Translations under genes and position numbers: made by a program
Shown here: piece after piece, positions 7,321 to 16,083 of the stretch
Numbering within the stretch: the first letter of the stretch is position 1
Layout: each line of letters begins with the position of its first letter
The notes under the pieces: model-generated
The model's database searches: none
Told to the model about the DNA's origin: nothing
The model's input: only the letters and a program-made list of their open reading frames with translations
Origin: Lachnospiraceae bacterium
GTDB taxonomy: Bacteria > Bacillota > Clostridia > Lachnospirales > Lachnospiraceae
NCBI GenBank assembly: GCA_017540605.1
Contig: JAFYAS010000030.1
Span: 1-50,662, forward strand
DNA length: 50,662 nucleotides
Reading direction: 5' to 3'

Positions 7321-10300
7321 ATGCTTTTAAAGATTGTTTTTTTATGCCTTACAGCACTATTGGGCATTTCAATTATTTTTTCCGTAAAACAAAAAAGATT
7401 GAATAAGGGATATGTTTTTACTGCGGTCATACTTCTTGTTATGAATATTTTGTGCTTCCTTTTGAACGGCACCAAGGCTGTGAAGGACGCAAAGTATCTG
7501 CTTACCGCTTACTATGTTTTGCATGCATGGATTTATTTTGGTGAGCTTTTAGTGGTAAATGCTTTGGGAAGACATAAGCGATATATAGGGTATAGTGTGG
7601 CTGTTATAGTTTTATGTATGTGGCAGACTTTGATATTCGTGGGGAATCTATTTGGAACCGGTGCGATGATCTTTGCCAGACATATATTTTGGGGTGAAAA
7701 CTGGTGGATAGTTGAAAGCTCAAAGCATGCATCAATGTGGCTGGGTATCAGAACCTACCAGGGGTGGACTGTTTTGAATATGCTCATTCTTTTTGTGGTG
7801 ATGCTCGTAAGATTTTTCCATTCTTCAAAGATATTTAAGGGAAGACTTAATGTGTTGGGATTTATGCATATCTCGTTGATCGCAGTGGAGATCGTGACTT
7901 CTATCCGTCCTATGCCTGTTTGGATCATGACAATATATATCAATATCCTGACTCTTACGACAGCTTATTTTATATTTGTTTATCCGGATCGAAGACTTCG
8001 TGAATGGTCTTTACTGGGCTTTGCTAATGATATGAATGATGCTTTTGTCCTCTACGACGAATTCGATGAGCTGATCCATGTAAATGATGTGGTGAAAAAA
8101 ATATTCCCCGGAGATGCAGTGGAGCTGATGAAGGAGAAAAAGAATATAGATGAGTGGCTACAAAAGACCATGGTGATCGAGGGCATAAAGGTCAATACGG
8201 TTACCAGAGCTGACACAGAGTTTTTCTTCAAATCCAAGAAGATTGAATTCACAGAAAAGGAGTCGAAGCTTGGAACAGCTTATATCCTTCATGATACCTC
8301 CGAATCCATCAGGCTTATCCGTGCCATGAGAGAGGCGAACCTGGAGCTTGCCAGGGCAGCAAAGATGAAGTCGGATTTCCTTGCAAATATGAGCCACGAG
8401 ATCAGGACTCCCATGAATGCCGTCATCGGTATGGCGGAGATTGCCATGAGGGAGGATCCCAAGCCTGAAGTCATGGATTGCCTTATACAGATACAGAGTT
8501 CGGGACGTGCTCTACTATCCATCATCAACGATATACTTGATTTCTCAAAGATTGAGGCCGGAAAGATGGAGATCGTAGAGGAAAGGTACGAGCCTCTTTC
8601 AGAACTCAACGATATAGCGAATATGCTCATGACCAGAGTGGATGAGAAAAAGCTTAATCTCATGATGTTCATAGATAATAAGCTTCCCCATGCACTTATC
8701 GGTGATGTGATGCGTATCAGACAGATACTTATAAATCTTGCCAACAATGCCATAAAATTCACCAAAGAAGGCTTGGTTAAGATTGATGTAACCTGTGAGA
8801 TCATTTCCGAGGAGGATATGAATCTTACATTTCATGTGATCGATACAGGTCAGGGTATAAAGAAAGAGGATCTAGAGAAGTTATTTACAAGCTTCTCTCA
8901 GGTTGATTCAAAGAGAAATCGCTATGTTGAAGGAACCGGACTTGGTCTTGCAATTTCCAAAAGTCTTGTTGAGGCCATGGGCGGAAGCATCGGAGTTGAA
9001 AGCACCTATGGCAGGGGCTCGGATTTCTATTTCACCATCCCTCAAAAGATCGAGGATCCTACTCCTGAACTTGTGGTTGAGGATGCCGAGCACAAGCATG
9101 CATTTGTTATTGATGATAAGCCCATGAGGGCGGGCGTATTTGTTTCCGAGATGGAAAAGCTTGGTCTGGATGGATATGTGATCCCTTCTATTGATGATTT
9201 CAAACCGCTTCCCGGAACGAATTTTGTTTTCTTTGAGATGTTCAGATATGATGAGAACTTGAAGAATTGGTTTAAGTCTCATCCTGATGTGCATGGTGTA
9301 GTGCTTGTGGGATTTGATAAGAAATTCGATCCCGGATTTGCCAATGTAACTGTCATGAGGATGCCTGAAACCACACTAAATATGGTTCTTACCCTGAATG
9401 AAGAGACTCCTCATATGAGCTGGACGGAGAGTGACAAGGCTTATAAGATTGATTATACTGCTCCCGAGGCGAAGATCCTTATTGTTGACGACAATGCTAT
9501 AAACATTACTATTGCCGAGGGCCTTTTGCGACCTATGAAGGTTAAATGCTATTCTGCACTTAGCGGCAAGGCGGCAATTGAGCTTTTGGAAAAAGAGAAA
9601 ATGGATATCATTCTCATGGATCATATGATGCCTGAGATGGATGGTATTGAGTGTACCCGGATCATCAGGGAGAGTGTGGAGAATGCCAAGGATACTCCCA
9701 TCATCGCTTTGACTGCCAATGTGATGGAGGGTGTCAGGGATATGTTCATATCCGCAGGTATGAATGACTTTGTGGCAAAGCCTGTCAATGTAAAAACTCT
9801 TGCCACATGTTTGAGACAGTGGATACCTGAAGAAAAGATCCTAGAGGGCAATATTGTTCAGGAAGAGACTGTCGAAGAAGTTATCGAATATGATGGCCTT
9901 GATTCAAAGAATGCAATAGAAGCACTTGGTTCAGCAGATTTGTATAAGACTATTGTGAAGGAATATTATAAGTCTGCCGACGAGAGGATAAAAGCGATAA
10001 AGGCTGATTATGACAATGAGGATTGGAAGGGTTATACTATCAAGGTTCATGCTCTAAAAAGTGCATCAAGACAGGTTGGTGCCTTTGAACTCGGTGACAT
10101 GGCTATGGAGCTTGAGGACGCAGGAAACCATGGTGATATAGAAAAGATCAAGTCTGAAACCGAAACAATGCTCGGAGTATTGATCGGATTGACAGATGGG
10201 CTATCAAAGTATTTTAAAGAAGATGAAGCAGAGAAAAAGGATCTGCCTATCATGCCTGATGAAATGCTTGAATCGATCAAAAAGACTCTGCTCACGGCGT

Positions 10301-10455
10301 GTGATGATCTTGATATGGATGTTCTTGAGGAAAAGAGAGACGAACTAAAGAAGTTCAACTATGATGATGCTACAAAAGAGAAGATAAAAAGGATATGTGA
10401 TGCCATCGATGATTTTGATACGGAGGCATGTCTGGAGATATTGGAGGAATTATGA
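7321..10455 (+). CDS. Membrane hybrid sensor histidine kinase with PAS-like domain, receivers and HPt (1,044 aa)
   Basis: The first 225 or so residues contain six to seven hydrophobic helices, in the manner of the seven-helix N-terminus of histidine kinases. A PAS-like segment follows (about 235-335, FANDMNDAFVLYDEFDELIHV). Then come HisKA with His near 359 (MSHEIRTPMN), HATPase with DTGQGI and GTGLGL, a degenerate receiver (about 590-683), an intact receiver with Asp near 765 (ILMDHMMP), an HPt domain with His near 910 (VHALKSAS) and a C-terminal extension of about 65 residues rich in Asp, Glu and Leu. It is homologous to the kinase at 1368 from HisKA to the end. GGAGGA precedes the ATG. The stop overlaps the next start (ATGA). 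It probably senses the ligand of the DctP-like lipoprotein upstream; this is inferred from adjacency. Confidence 0.93.
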   Translation: MLLKIVFLCLTALLGISIIFSVKQKRLNKGYVFTAVILLVMNILCFLLNGTKAVKDAKYLLTAYYVLHAWIYFGELLVVNALGRHKRYIGYSVAVIVLCMWQTLIFVGNLFGTGAMIFARHIFWGENWWIVESSKHASMWLGIRTYQGWTVLNMLILFVVMLVRFFHSSKIFKGRLNVLGFMHISLIAVEIVTSIRPMPVWIMTIYINILTLTTAYFIFVYPDRRLREWSLLGFANDMNDAFVLYDEFDELIHVNDVVKKIFPGDAVELMKEKKNIDEWLQKTMVIEGIKVNTVTRADTEFFFKSKKIEFTEKESKLGTAYILHDTSESIRLIRAMREANLELARAAKMKSDFLANMSHEIRTPMNAVIGMAEIAMREDPKPEVMDCLIQIQSSGRALLSIINDILDFSKIEAGKMEIVEERYEPLSELNDIANMLMTRVDEKKLNLMMFIDNKLPHALIGDVMRIRQILINLANNAIKFTKEGLVKIDVTCEIISEEDMNLTFHVIDTGQGIKKEDLEKLFTSFSQVDSKRNRYVEGTGLGLAISKSLVEAMGGSIGVESTYGRGSDFYFTIPQKIEDPTPELVVEDAEHKHAFVIDDKPMRAGVFVSEMEKLGLDGYVIPSIDDFKPLPGTNFVFFEMFRYDENLKNWFKSHPDVHGVVLVGFDKKFDPGFANVTVMRMPETTLNMVLTLNEETPHMSWTESDKAYKIDYTAPEAKILIVDDNAINITIAEGLLRPMKVKCYSALSGKAAIELLEKEKMDIILMDHMMPEMDGIECTRIIRESVENAKDTPIIALTANVMEGVRDMFISAGMNDFVAKPVNVKTLATCLRQWIPEEKILEGNIVQEETVEEVIEYDGLDSKNAIEALGSADLYKTIVKEYYKSADERIKAIKADYDNEDWKGYTIKVHALKSASRQVGAFELGDMAMELEDAGNHGDIEKIKSETETMLGVLIGLTDGLSKYFKEDEAEKKDLPIMPDEMLESIKKTLLTACDDLDMDVLEEKRDELKKFNYDDATKEKIKRICDAIDDFDTEACLEILEEL

Positions 10456-11600
10456 CATTTACCGCACTGTGCCATTTCGGACTTGAGGCAGTATTAAAAA
10501 GAGAGATAACAGATCTTGGATATGATATAGCAGCGGTGGAGGATGGAAGAGTTACCTTTACGGGTGATGAAGGGGCGATAGCGAGAGCCAATATTTTTCT
10601 TCGTACTGCTGAGAGGGTGATGATAAGGGTAGGTGAATTCAAGGCCTATTCATTCGATGAGCTTTTTGAAAATGTTAAGGCTCTTTCCTGGGAGGACTAT
10701 ATTCCGGAGAACGGAAGATTCTGGGTGACCAAGGCAACCACCAAGAACAGCAAGCTTTTTTCCTCTTCTGATATTCAGTCCATAGTGAAAAAGGCTATGG
10801 TAGAAAGACTTAAAGATCATTATGGAATAAGCTGGTTTTCAGAGGATGGAGACGACTATCCTGTGAGGATCTTTATTCATAAGGATGTGGTAACAGTTGG
10901 GCTTGATACCTCAGGTGTTTCCCTGCACAAGAGAGGATATCGTGCCATGACAGCCAAGGCTCCTATTTCAGAGACATTGGCTGCAGCACTTCTCATGCTT
11001 ACTCCCTGGAAGAAGGACAGGATACTGGTGGATCCTTTTTGTGGAAGCGGAACATTTCCCATTGAGGCGGCTCTTATGGGTCTCAATATTGCTCCGGGTA
11101 TGGACAGGGAATTCACAGCTGAGAACTGGACAGGCATAGTACCTAAAAAAGCCTGGTATGATGCGATCACCGAGGCCAATGATATTATTGACAGAGAGTC
11201 AAAGCTTACTATTCAGGGCTATGATATAGACAGTGAGGTTATAAAGGCTGCCATGGCGAATGCGAAGGCAGCAGGAGTTTCGGAGCATATTCATTTTCAG
11301 CAAAGGGCGGTGAAGGATTTAAGCCATGCAAAAAAGTACGGCTTCATCATCACCAATCCACCATACGGTGAGAGACTGGAAGAAAAGGAAGCTTTGCCGG
11401 CTCTTTACGGTGAGCTTGGCGCGGCATACAAGGGGCTTGATTCATGGTCAATGTTCGTGGTCACCTCATATGAAGAAGCGGAAAAATATATCGGGCGGAA
11501 GGCAGACAAGAACAGGAAGATATATAATGGAATGATAAAGGCATATTTTTATCAGTTCTATGGAGCAAAGCCGCCTAAAAGGGTAAAGGCCGATCAATGA
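10452..11600 (+). CDS. THUMP-domain class I rRNA/tRNA guanine-N2 methyltransferase (RlmL/YpsC type, 382 aa)
   Basis: It has an N-terminal ferredoxin-like and THUMP region (about 1-160), then a Rossmann methyltransferase with SAM motif DPFCGSGTFPIEAAL (near 194) and catalytic motif NPPYGER (near 301). This matches the single-domain YpsC/RlmL-N family, which makes m2G in 23S rRNA. ATG 10452 has GGAGG 5 bases upstream; an in-frame ATG at 10428 lies inside the preceding kinase and has no site. Start and stop overlap on both sides (ATGA at 10452 and 11597), so it is translationally coupled to the kinase and the protease. The exact target base cannot be read from sequence. Confidence 0.92.
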   Translation: MTFTALCHFGLEAVLKREITDLGYDIAAVEDGRVTFTGDEGAIARANIFLRTAERVMIRVGEFKAYSFDELFENVKALSWEDYIPENGRFWVTKATTKNSKLFSSSDIQSIVKKAMVERLKDHYGISWFSEDGDDYPVRIFIHKDVVTVGLDTSGVSLHKRGYRAMTAKAPISETLAAALLMLTPWKKDRILVDPFCGSGTFPIEAALMGLNIAPGMDREFTAENWTGIVPKKAWYDAITEANDIIDRESKLTIQGYDIDSEVIKAAMANAKAAGVSEHIHFQQRAVKDLSHAKKYGFIITNPPYGERLEEKEALPALYGELGAAYKGLDSWSMFVVTSYEEAEKYIGRKADKNRKIYNGMIKAYFYQFYGAKPPKRVKADQ

Positions 11601-13315
11601 AAAAAGGTATAGTTGCAGTTTTTTTAATAGTGATCTTCGCTGTGGTGATAAATGTATTCAATGGGGAAGCGGATTATTTCGCAAAGGAAGCTGATGATGC
11701 TGATATTTATCTGGCAAAGCTTGTAAATGATATTGCAAAGACCACCAATGCAGGGGGTCTTTTTGTGCGAATAGACGGCGCTCTTGGCGAAAGCGAGGAA
11801 GGCTCTTATCTGACGGATGAGCTTTTTGTGATGATGTCTGTTTCTGATATGAGAGAGAGGCTTGGGCTTGATATCACTGAGAATTCCGATAAGGAAATCA
11901 CTATCACCCAAGGTATATCGAGGATGTTTCTTACTATCGGTGATTCAGGCATCAGAGTGAATGGTCAGACTGTTGATATAGGCAAGGCTCCTGAAGAAAA
12001 GGATGGCAGGATATATCTTCCCGTAGAGCTTTTGGGAAGCTATCTTCACTATGATACATCATTGAGCGTGATAAATAATACTCTTGATATCACAAAGCTT
12101 GAGTATGAAGAGGAGCTACCGAAAAGCTATGATCTTCGCGCGGAAAAAAAGGTTACACCAGTGAGAGATCAGGGAAAGTTTGGAACCTGTTGGGCCTTTG
12201 CATCACTCGGCGCCCTAGAGACAGTCACCATGCCGGATGACGAAGAGATATATTCCGTTGATCATATGAATTACATGGGTGGCTTCAATGTAGATGCGGT
12301 GCTTGGCGGAGATTATACCATGGCTATGTCTTATCTTGCAGGCTGGTACGGTCCTGTTCTTGAGAAGGATGATATCTACGGTGATGAGAAGGCCAATGAA
12401 AGACTTCTTCCTGTGAAGCATTTGGAGGAAGCGAGACTGATACCCGACAAAAACTATGATAGGATCAAGGAATGTCTGGTGCTTTATGGTGGAGTACAGA
12501 CCTCAATTTACATAAGCGGAGAGCTTGCCAATCTGGAAACAGATGCCGGCAAAAACGGCAATGAGTTTTATGATACGGAGCATTCTTGTTATTACTATGA
12601 TGGCAATAACAGTCCAAATCACGCAGTGGTGATCGTGGGTTGGGATGATGATTATCCTAAATCGAATTTTAAAAAAGAACCAAAAGAGAATGGTGCATTT
12701 ATCTGTAAGAACAGTTGGGGTACGGACTTTGGCGATCAGGGCTTTTTCTATGTATCCTACGAGGATGTGAATATCGGAACGGTGAACATAGTCTACACGG
12801 CTCTTTCCGATACCTCCAATTATGATAGCATTTATCAATCAGACAAGCTCGGTTGGGTAGGTCAGCTGGGCTTTGATGCAGAGAGTGCATATTTTGCAAA
12901 TGTATATAAGGCTGAGGATGAAGAATATTTAAAGGCTGTGGGCTTTTATGCAACTGATCAGAACACAAGGTACAGCGTCTATGTGGTGACGGATTTTACC
13001 GATAAGGATTCTCTTGTTTTGGGAGATGAGCTTGCGTCCGGTGAGTTTTCGGAGGCGGGATATTATACTGTAAGACTTGACGAAGCGGTAAAGCTTGATA
13101 AAAATGAGAAATTTGCAGTGGTGGTCTATGTTAATACACCGGGGGCAAAAAGACCTGTGGCTGTTGAATATGCAGCCGGGGCTAAGACAGCGGATGCTGA
13201 TATAAGTGACGGTGAGAGCTATATAAGTCTTACCGCCGATAAATGGTCCAATGTGGAGATGAGCCAGGGAGGCAATGTATGCCTAAAGGCTTATACTGAT
13301 AGAAAAGAAGATTGA
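11597..13315 (+). CDS. Exported papain-family (C1) cysteine protease with stalk and lectin-like domains (572 aa)
   Basis: A short N-terminal hydrophobic segment (GIVAVFLIVIFAVVINVF) acts as signal or anchor. Residues of about 95-170 resemble the copper-amine-oxidase-N-like stalk domain (GIRVNGQTVDIG, GRIYLPVELLGSYLHYD). The C1 protease domain shows the full set of catalytic residues: Gln in VRDQG, Cys 198 in GTCWAFAS, His near 342 in NHAVVIVGWD and Asn near 372 in CKNSWG. The C-terminal part (about 425-560) fits the lectin-like domain often found after such proteases. There is no propeptide of the ERFNIN type. Its ATG overlaps the stop of the methyltransferase gene, and rdgB follows 12 bases later. 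An extracellular protease inside a housekeeping operon is unusual. Confidence 0.92.
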   Translation: MKKGIVAVFLIVIFAVVINVFNGEADYFAKEADDADIYLAKLVNDIAKTTNAGGLFVRIDGALGESEEGSYLTDELFVMMSVSDMRERLGLDITENSDKEITITQGISRMFLTIGDSGIRVNGQTVDIGKAPEEKDGRIYLPVELLGSYLHYDTSLSVINNTLDITKLEYEEELPKSYDLRAEKKVTPVRDQGKFGTCWAFASLGALETVTMPDDEEIYSVDHMNYMGGFNVDAVLGGDYTMAMSYLAGWYGPVLEKDDIYGDEKANERLLPVKHLEEARLIPDKNYDRIKECLVLYGGVQTSIYISGELANLETDAGKNGNEFYDTEHSCYYYDGNNSPNHAVVIVGWDDDYPKSNFKKEPKENGAFICKNSWGTDFGDQGFFYVSYEDVNIGTVNIVYTALSDTSNYDSIYQSDKLGWVGQLGFDAESAYFANVYKAEDEEYLKAVGFYATDQNTRYSVYVVTDFTDKDSLVLGDELASGEFSEAGYYTVRLDEAVKLDKNEKFAVVVYVNTPGAKRPVAVEYAAGAKTADADISDGESYISLTADKWSNVEMSQGGNVCLKAYTDRKED

Positions 13316-13327
13316 AAGGAAAAGACG

Positions 13328-13933
13328 ATGAAGAAGATCATTTTTGCAACAGGAAATGCTAACAAGGTAAGAGAGGTATGTCAGATACTTGAGGGCACAG
13401 GCTATGAAATAGTATCTATGAAGGACGCCGGTATTGATGTGGAGATCATAGAGGATGGAAAGACATTTGAGGAGAATGCCATAATCAAGGCGAAGACCAT
13501 AGCTGAGGCAAGTGGTGAGCTTGTGCTTGCGGATGATTCGGGACTTGAGATTGATTATCTAAACGGTGAGCCGGGTATTTATTCTGCCCGCTATATGGGC
13601 GAAGACACATCCTATGATATCAAGAACGCCAATCTGATGGAAAGACTTGAGGGTGTTCCCGATGAGAAAAGAACTGCAAGATTTGTCTGCGCCATTGCAG
13701 CAGTATGGCCCGATGGCAAGGTGAAGACTGCAGTATGCACCATGGAGGGAAGGATCGCCTATGAGTCTGCAGGGGCAAACGGTTTTGGCTACGATCCTAT
13801 TTTCTATCTTCCGGAGAAGGGCTGTACCTCGGCAGAATTAAGCCCTGAGGACAAGAATGCCATAAGCCACAGGGGAAAGGCGCTTAGAAAGATGAAGGAG
13901 ATACTTGAAAATGAGAGCTCTGATCTTAAGTGA
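13328..13933 (+). CDS. rdgB: RdgB/HAM1 dITP/XTP pyrophosphatase (201 aa)
   Basis: This is a full-length member of the Ham1 family, which hydrolyses dITP, ITP and XTP to monophosphates to keep deaminated purines out of DNA and RNA. Visible signatures are the N-terminal FATGNANKVREV, the active-site loop LADDSGLEIDYLNG with catalytic Asp, GANGFGYDPIF and the C-terminal ISHRGKAL. The site GAAAGG precedes ATG 13328. The 3' end overlaps the start of the phosphoesterase gene by about 23 bases, as in many Firmicutes where rdgB and yfcE-type genes are paired. Confidence 0.96.
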   Translation: MKKIIFATGNANKVREVCQILEGTGYEIVSMKDAGIDVEIIEDGKTFEENAIIKAKTIAEASGELVLADDSGLEIDYLNGEPGIYSARYMGEDTSYDIKNANLMERLEGVPDEKRTARFVCAIAAVWPDGKVKTAVCTMEGRIAYESAGANGFGYDPIFYLPEKGCTSAELSPEDKNAISHRGKALRKMKEILENESSDLK

Positions 13934-14507
13934 TTCCCACGGAAAGGTTACGGATGTAAAGGCAGCTATCATACAGGCTGGGGATTTTGATGTGCTCGTC
14001 CACCTCGGTGATATTGAGTGCTCTAAAAGCGCTATTACAAGTCTTGTTGATTGTCCCACGTATATCGTAGCCGGCAACTGCGACAGATATAGCGACCTCC
14101 CGGCCTATGCTTCCTTTGAGTTTGGGGATAAGAAGATATTCGCCTCCCACGGTCATAATTATTATATAGATCTTGGTCCTCAAAGATATGAGCTTTTTGC
14201 TGAAGAGAATGGATTTGATGTAGCATTGTTTGGCCATACACACAGACCTTTTTATGATAAGGGAGAGAGGGTAACACTTTTTAATCCCGGGAGTATTTCT
14301 TATCCCAGAACAGAGGACAGGAAGAGAACCTTTGGTATCATGGAGCTTGATGACAAGGGAGAGTTGCATTTTAATATCGCAGAGGCCCTGCCCACCTTCA
14401 AGGTTTTAGAGGAGTATGAGAGCCTAAAGGCAGAGGGCGAATACGACAATGAAAAGGATATTGCAAGTGGTGCTATCAAGAGACTTTTAAAGAAGCTTTT
14501 GAATTAG
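13911..14507 (+). CDS. YfcE/MJ0936 family metallophosphoesterase (198 aa)
   Basis: This is a compact calcineurin-like phosphoesterase with all metal motifs: D-x-H in LSDSHGK, GD in HLGDIE, GNCD, SHGH and GHTH (FGHTHRPF). Family members hydrolyse phosphodiesters in vitro; the natural substrate is unsettled. ATG 13911 is preferred over TTG 13905 because AAGGAG lies 10 bases from the ATG and only 4 from the TTG. It overlaps the 3' end of rdgB in another frame, so the two are translationally coupled. Confidence 0.93.
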   Translation: MRALILSDSHGKVTDVKAAIIQAGDFDVLVHLGDIECSKSAITSLVDCPTYIVAGNCDRYSDLPAYASFEFGDKKIFASHGHNYYIDLGPQRYELFAEENGFDVALFGHTHRPFYDKGERVTLFNPGSISYPRTEDRKRTFGIMELDDKGELHFNIAEALPTFKVLEEYESLKAEGEYDNEKDIASGAIKRLLKKLLN

Positions 14508-14553
14508 TAATACAGCAGACTCTTTTAGAGGTTTGAAAGAGAGGATATGAATT

Positions 14554-15969
14554 TTGAAAAAGGGCGATATTGTAGAGGGGATAATAACTGAATACGAATT
14601 TCCCAATAAAGCATATATGAAGGTTGAAGATAAGCGTGTGCTTGTAAAGGGTGCATTGCCCGGACAATATGTGTCCACCCGCATCACGAAGAACCGAAGT
14701 GAGAAGGCGGAGGCTCTGCTTCTTTCGGTGCTGAAAAAAGGAGAGTTAGAGGACAGAGAACCTATCTGTCCTCATTTTGGTATCTGCGGAGGCTGTACCT
14801 ATCAGACTATGTCCTACGAGAATCAGCTGAAATTAAAAGAGGATATGATCCACGGAATGCTTAATTCGGTGGTGAAGGATGATTATAGCTGGGACGGGAT
14901 ACTTAAAAGCCCTCTGACGGAAGGGTACAGAAACAAGATGGAATTCTCCTTTGGAGATGAAGTGAAGGACGGCCCTCTTTCACTTGGCATGCACAAGAAG
15001 GGAAGCTTTCATGATATCGTGACGGTAAGTGAATGTAAGATTGTGCATCCTGATTTTACTGCCATACTTAAAGCCATCAGAGATTTTTATGCTGAGAGGA
15101 AGGTACCCTTTTTCCATCGTATGAGTCATGAGGGTATACTAAGACATTTGATCCTTCGAAGGTCATTTGCCGACGGAGCCCTACTTATCAATCTTGTGAC
15201 CTCTACACAATATAGAGCTGACGGCTCAGAGGATATTTCGGACGGAGTCTATCGTTGCGGTGTCCTCGCTCTTGATGAGCTTTCTAAAGTGCTTAAGGGC
15301 TTAAAACTATCCGGAAGGATAGCAGGCTTTATACACACACAAAATGACAGCATGGCTGATGCCGTGATACCCGAAAGGGTTGTGACTGTCTTTGGAGAGG
15401 ACAGCATTTACGAGGAGATACTGGGGCTTAGGTTTCGCATTTCCCCCTTCTCATTTTTCCAGACCAATACAAAGGGGTGCGAGGTGCTCTATGAGAAGGC
15501 GCGAGAATATGTGGGTGAGACGAAGGACAAGGTGATCTTTGATCTCTATAGCGGTACGGGAACCATAGCGCAGATGCTTGCTCCTGTGGCAAAGAAGGTA
15601 GTGGGCGTTGAGATCATCGAAGAGGCTGTGGTCGCAGCAAGAGAGAATGCAAAGCTTAATGGTCTTGATAATTGTGAGTTCATTGCGGGGGATGTGCTAA
15701 AGAAGATTGACGAGATAGAGGATAAGCCTGATCTCATCGTCCTTGATCCACCGAGAGATGGGATCAATCCCAAGGCGCTTAATAAGATCATTGATTTTGG
15801 GGTAAAGAATCTGGTGTATATTTCATGCAAGCCCTCATCACTTGTCAGGGATCTTGTGACCTTGCAGGCGAGAGGATATCGTGTGACAAGAGCCGTGGCT
15901 GTGGATCAATTTGTAAACACTGTACATACGGAGACAATTTGCCTTCTTGAGCAATATAACCAAAGGTAA
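14554..15969 (+). CDS. rlmD: 23S rRNA (uracil-C5)-methyltransferase, RlmD/RumA family (471 aa)
   Basis: Domain order: an N-terminal TRAM domain (about 1-60), an iron-sulfur site with Cys in CPHFGICGGC (near 73, 79 and 82) and probably the Cys in SECKIVHP (near 160), a central RNA-binding part, and a C-terminal SAM methyltransferase with DLYSGTGTIAQ, LDPPRDG and the nucleophile Cys in YISCKPSS. It makes m5U in 23S rRNA; Firmicutes often have RlmCD-type relatives with two targets, so U747 versus U1939 cannot be decided here. The start is a TTG at 14554 with GAGAGG 9 bases upstream; the ATG at 14547 is out of frame. Confidence 0.92.
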   Translation: MKKGDIVEGIITEYEFPNKAYMKVEDKRVLVKGALPGQYVSTRITKNRSEKAEALLLSVLKKGELEDREPICPHFGICGGCTYQTMSYENQLKLKEDMIHGMLNSVVKDDYSWDGILKSPLTEGYRNKMEFSFGDEVKDGPLSLGMHKKGSFHDIVTVSECKIVHPDFTAILKAIRDFYAERKVPFFHRMSHEGILRHLILRRSFADGALLINLVTSTQYRADGSEDISDGVYRCGVLALDELSKVLKGLKLSGRIAGFIHTQNDSMADAVIPERVVTVFGEDSIYEEILGLRFRISPFSFFQTNTKGCEVLYEKAREYVGETKDKVIFDLYSGTGTIAQMLAPVAKKVVGVEIIEEAVVAARENAKLNGLDNCEFIAGDVLKKIDEIEDKPDLIVLDPPRDGINPKALNKIIDFGVKNLVYISCKPSSLVRDLVTLQARGYRVTRAVAVDQFVNTVHTETICLLEQYNQR

Positions 15970-15976
15970 TAATAAG

Positions 15977-16021
15977 AAAAAGCGTAGCATGAAAAAACAT
16001 TTTTTATGTTGCGTTTTTGTT
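15977..16021 (+). terminator. Terminator after rlmD
   Basis: An imperfect stem, GCGTAGCATG-A6 against T6-ATGTTGCG with one bulge and G-T pairs, is followed by TTTTT. It closes the operon that begins with the solute-binding protein or kinase. Confidence 0.65.
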
Positions 16022-16083
16022 GCGGTAGATAGGTTATAATCGCCTTAGTGATAATGGAAAACTATCTCGAAAGGAGAAAAAAC

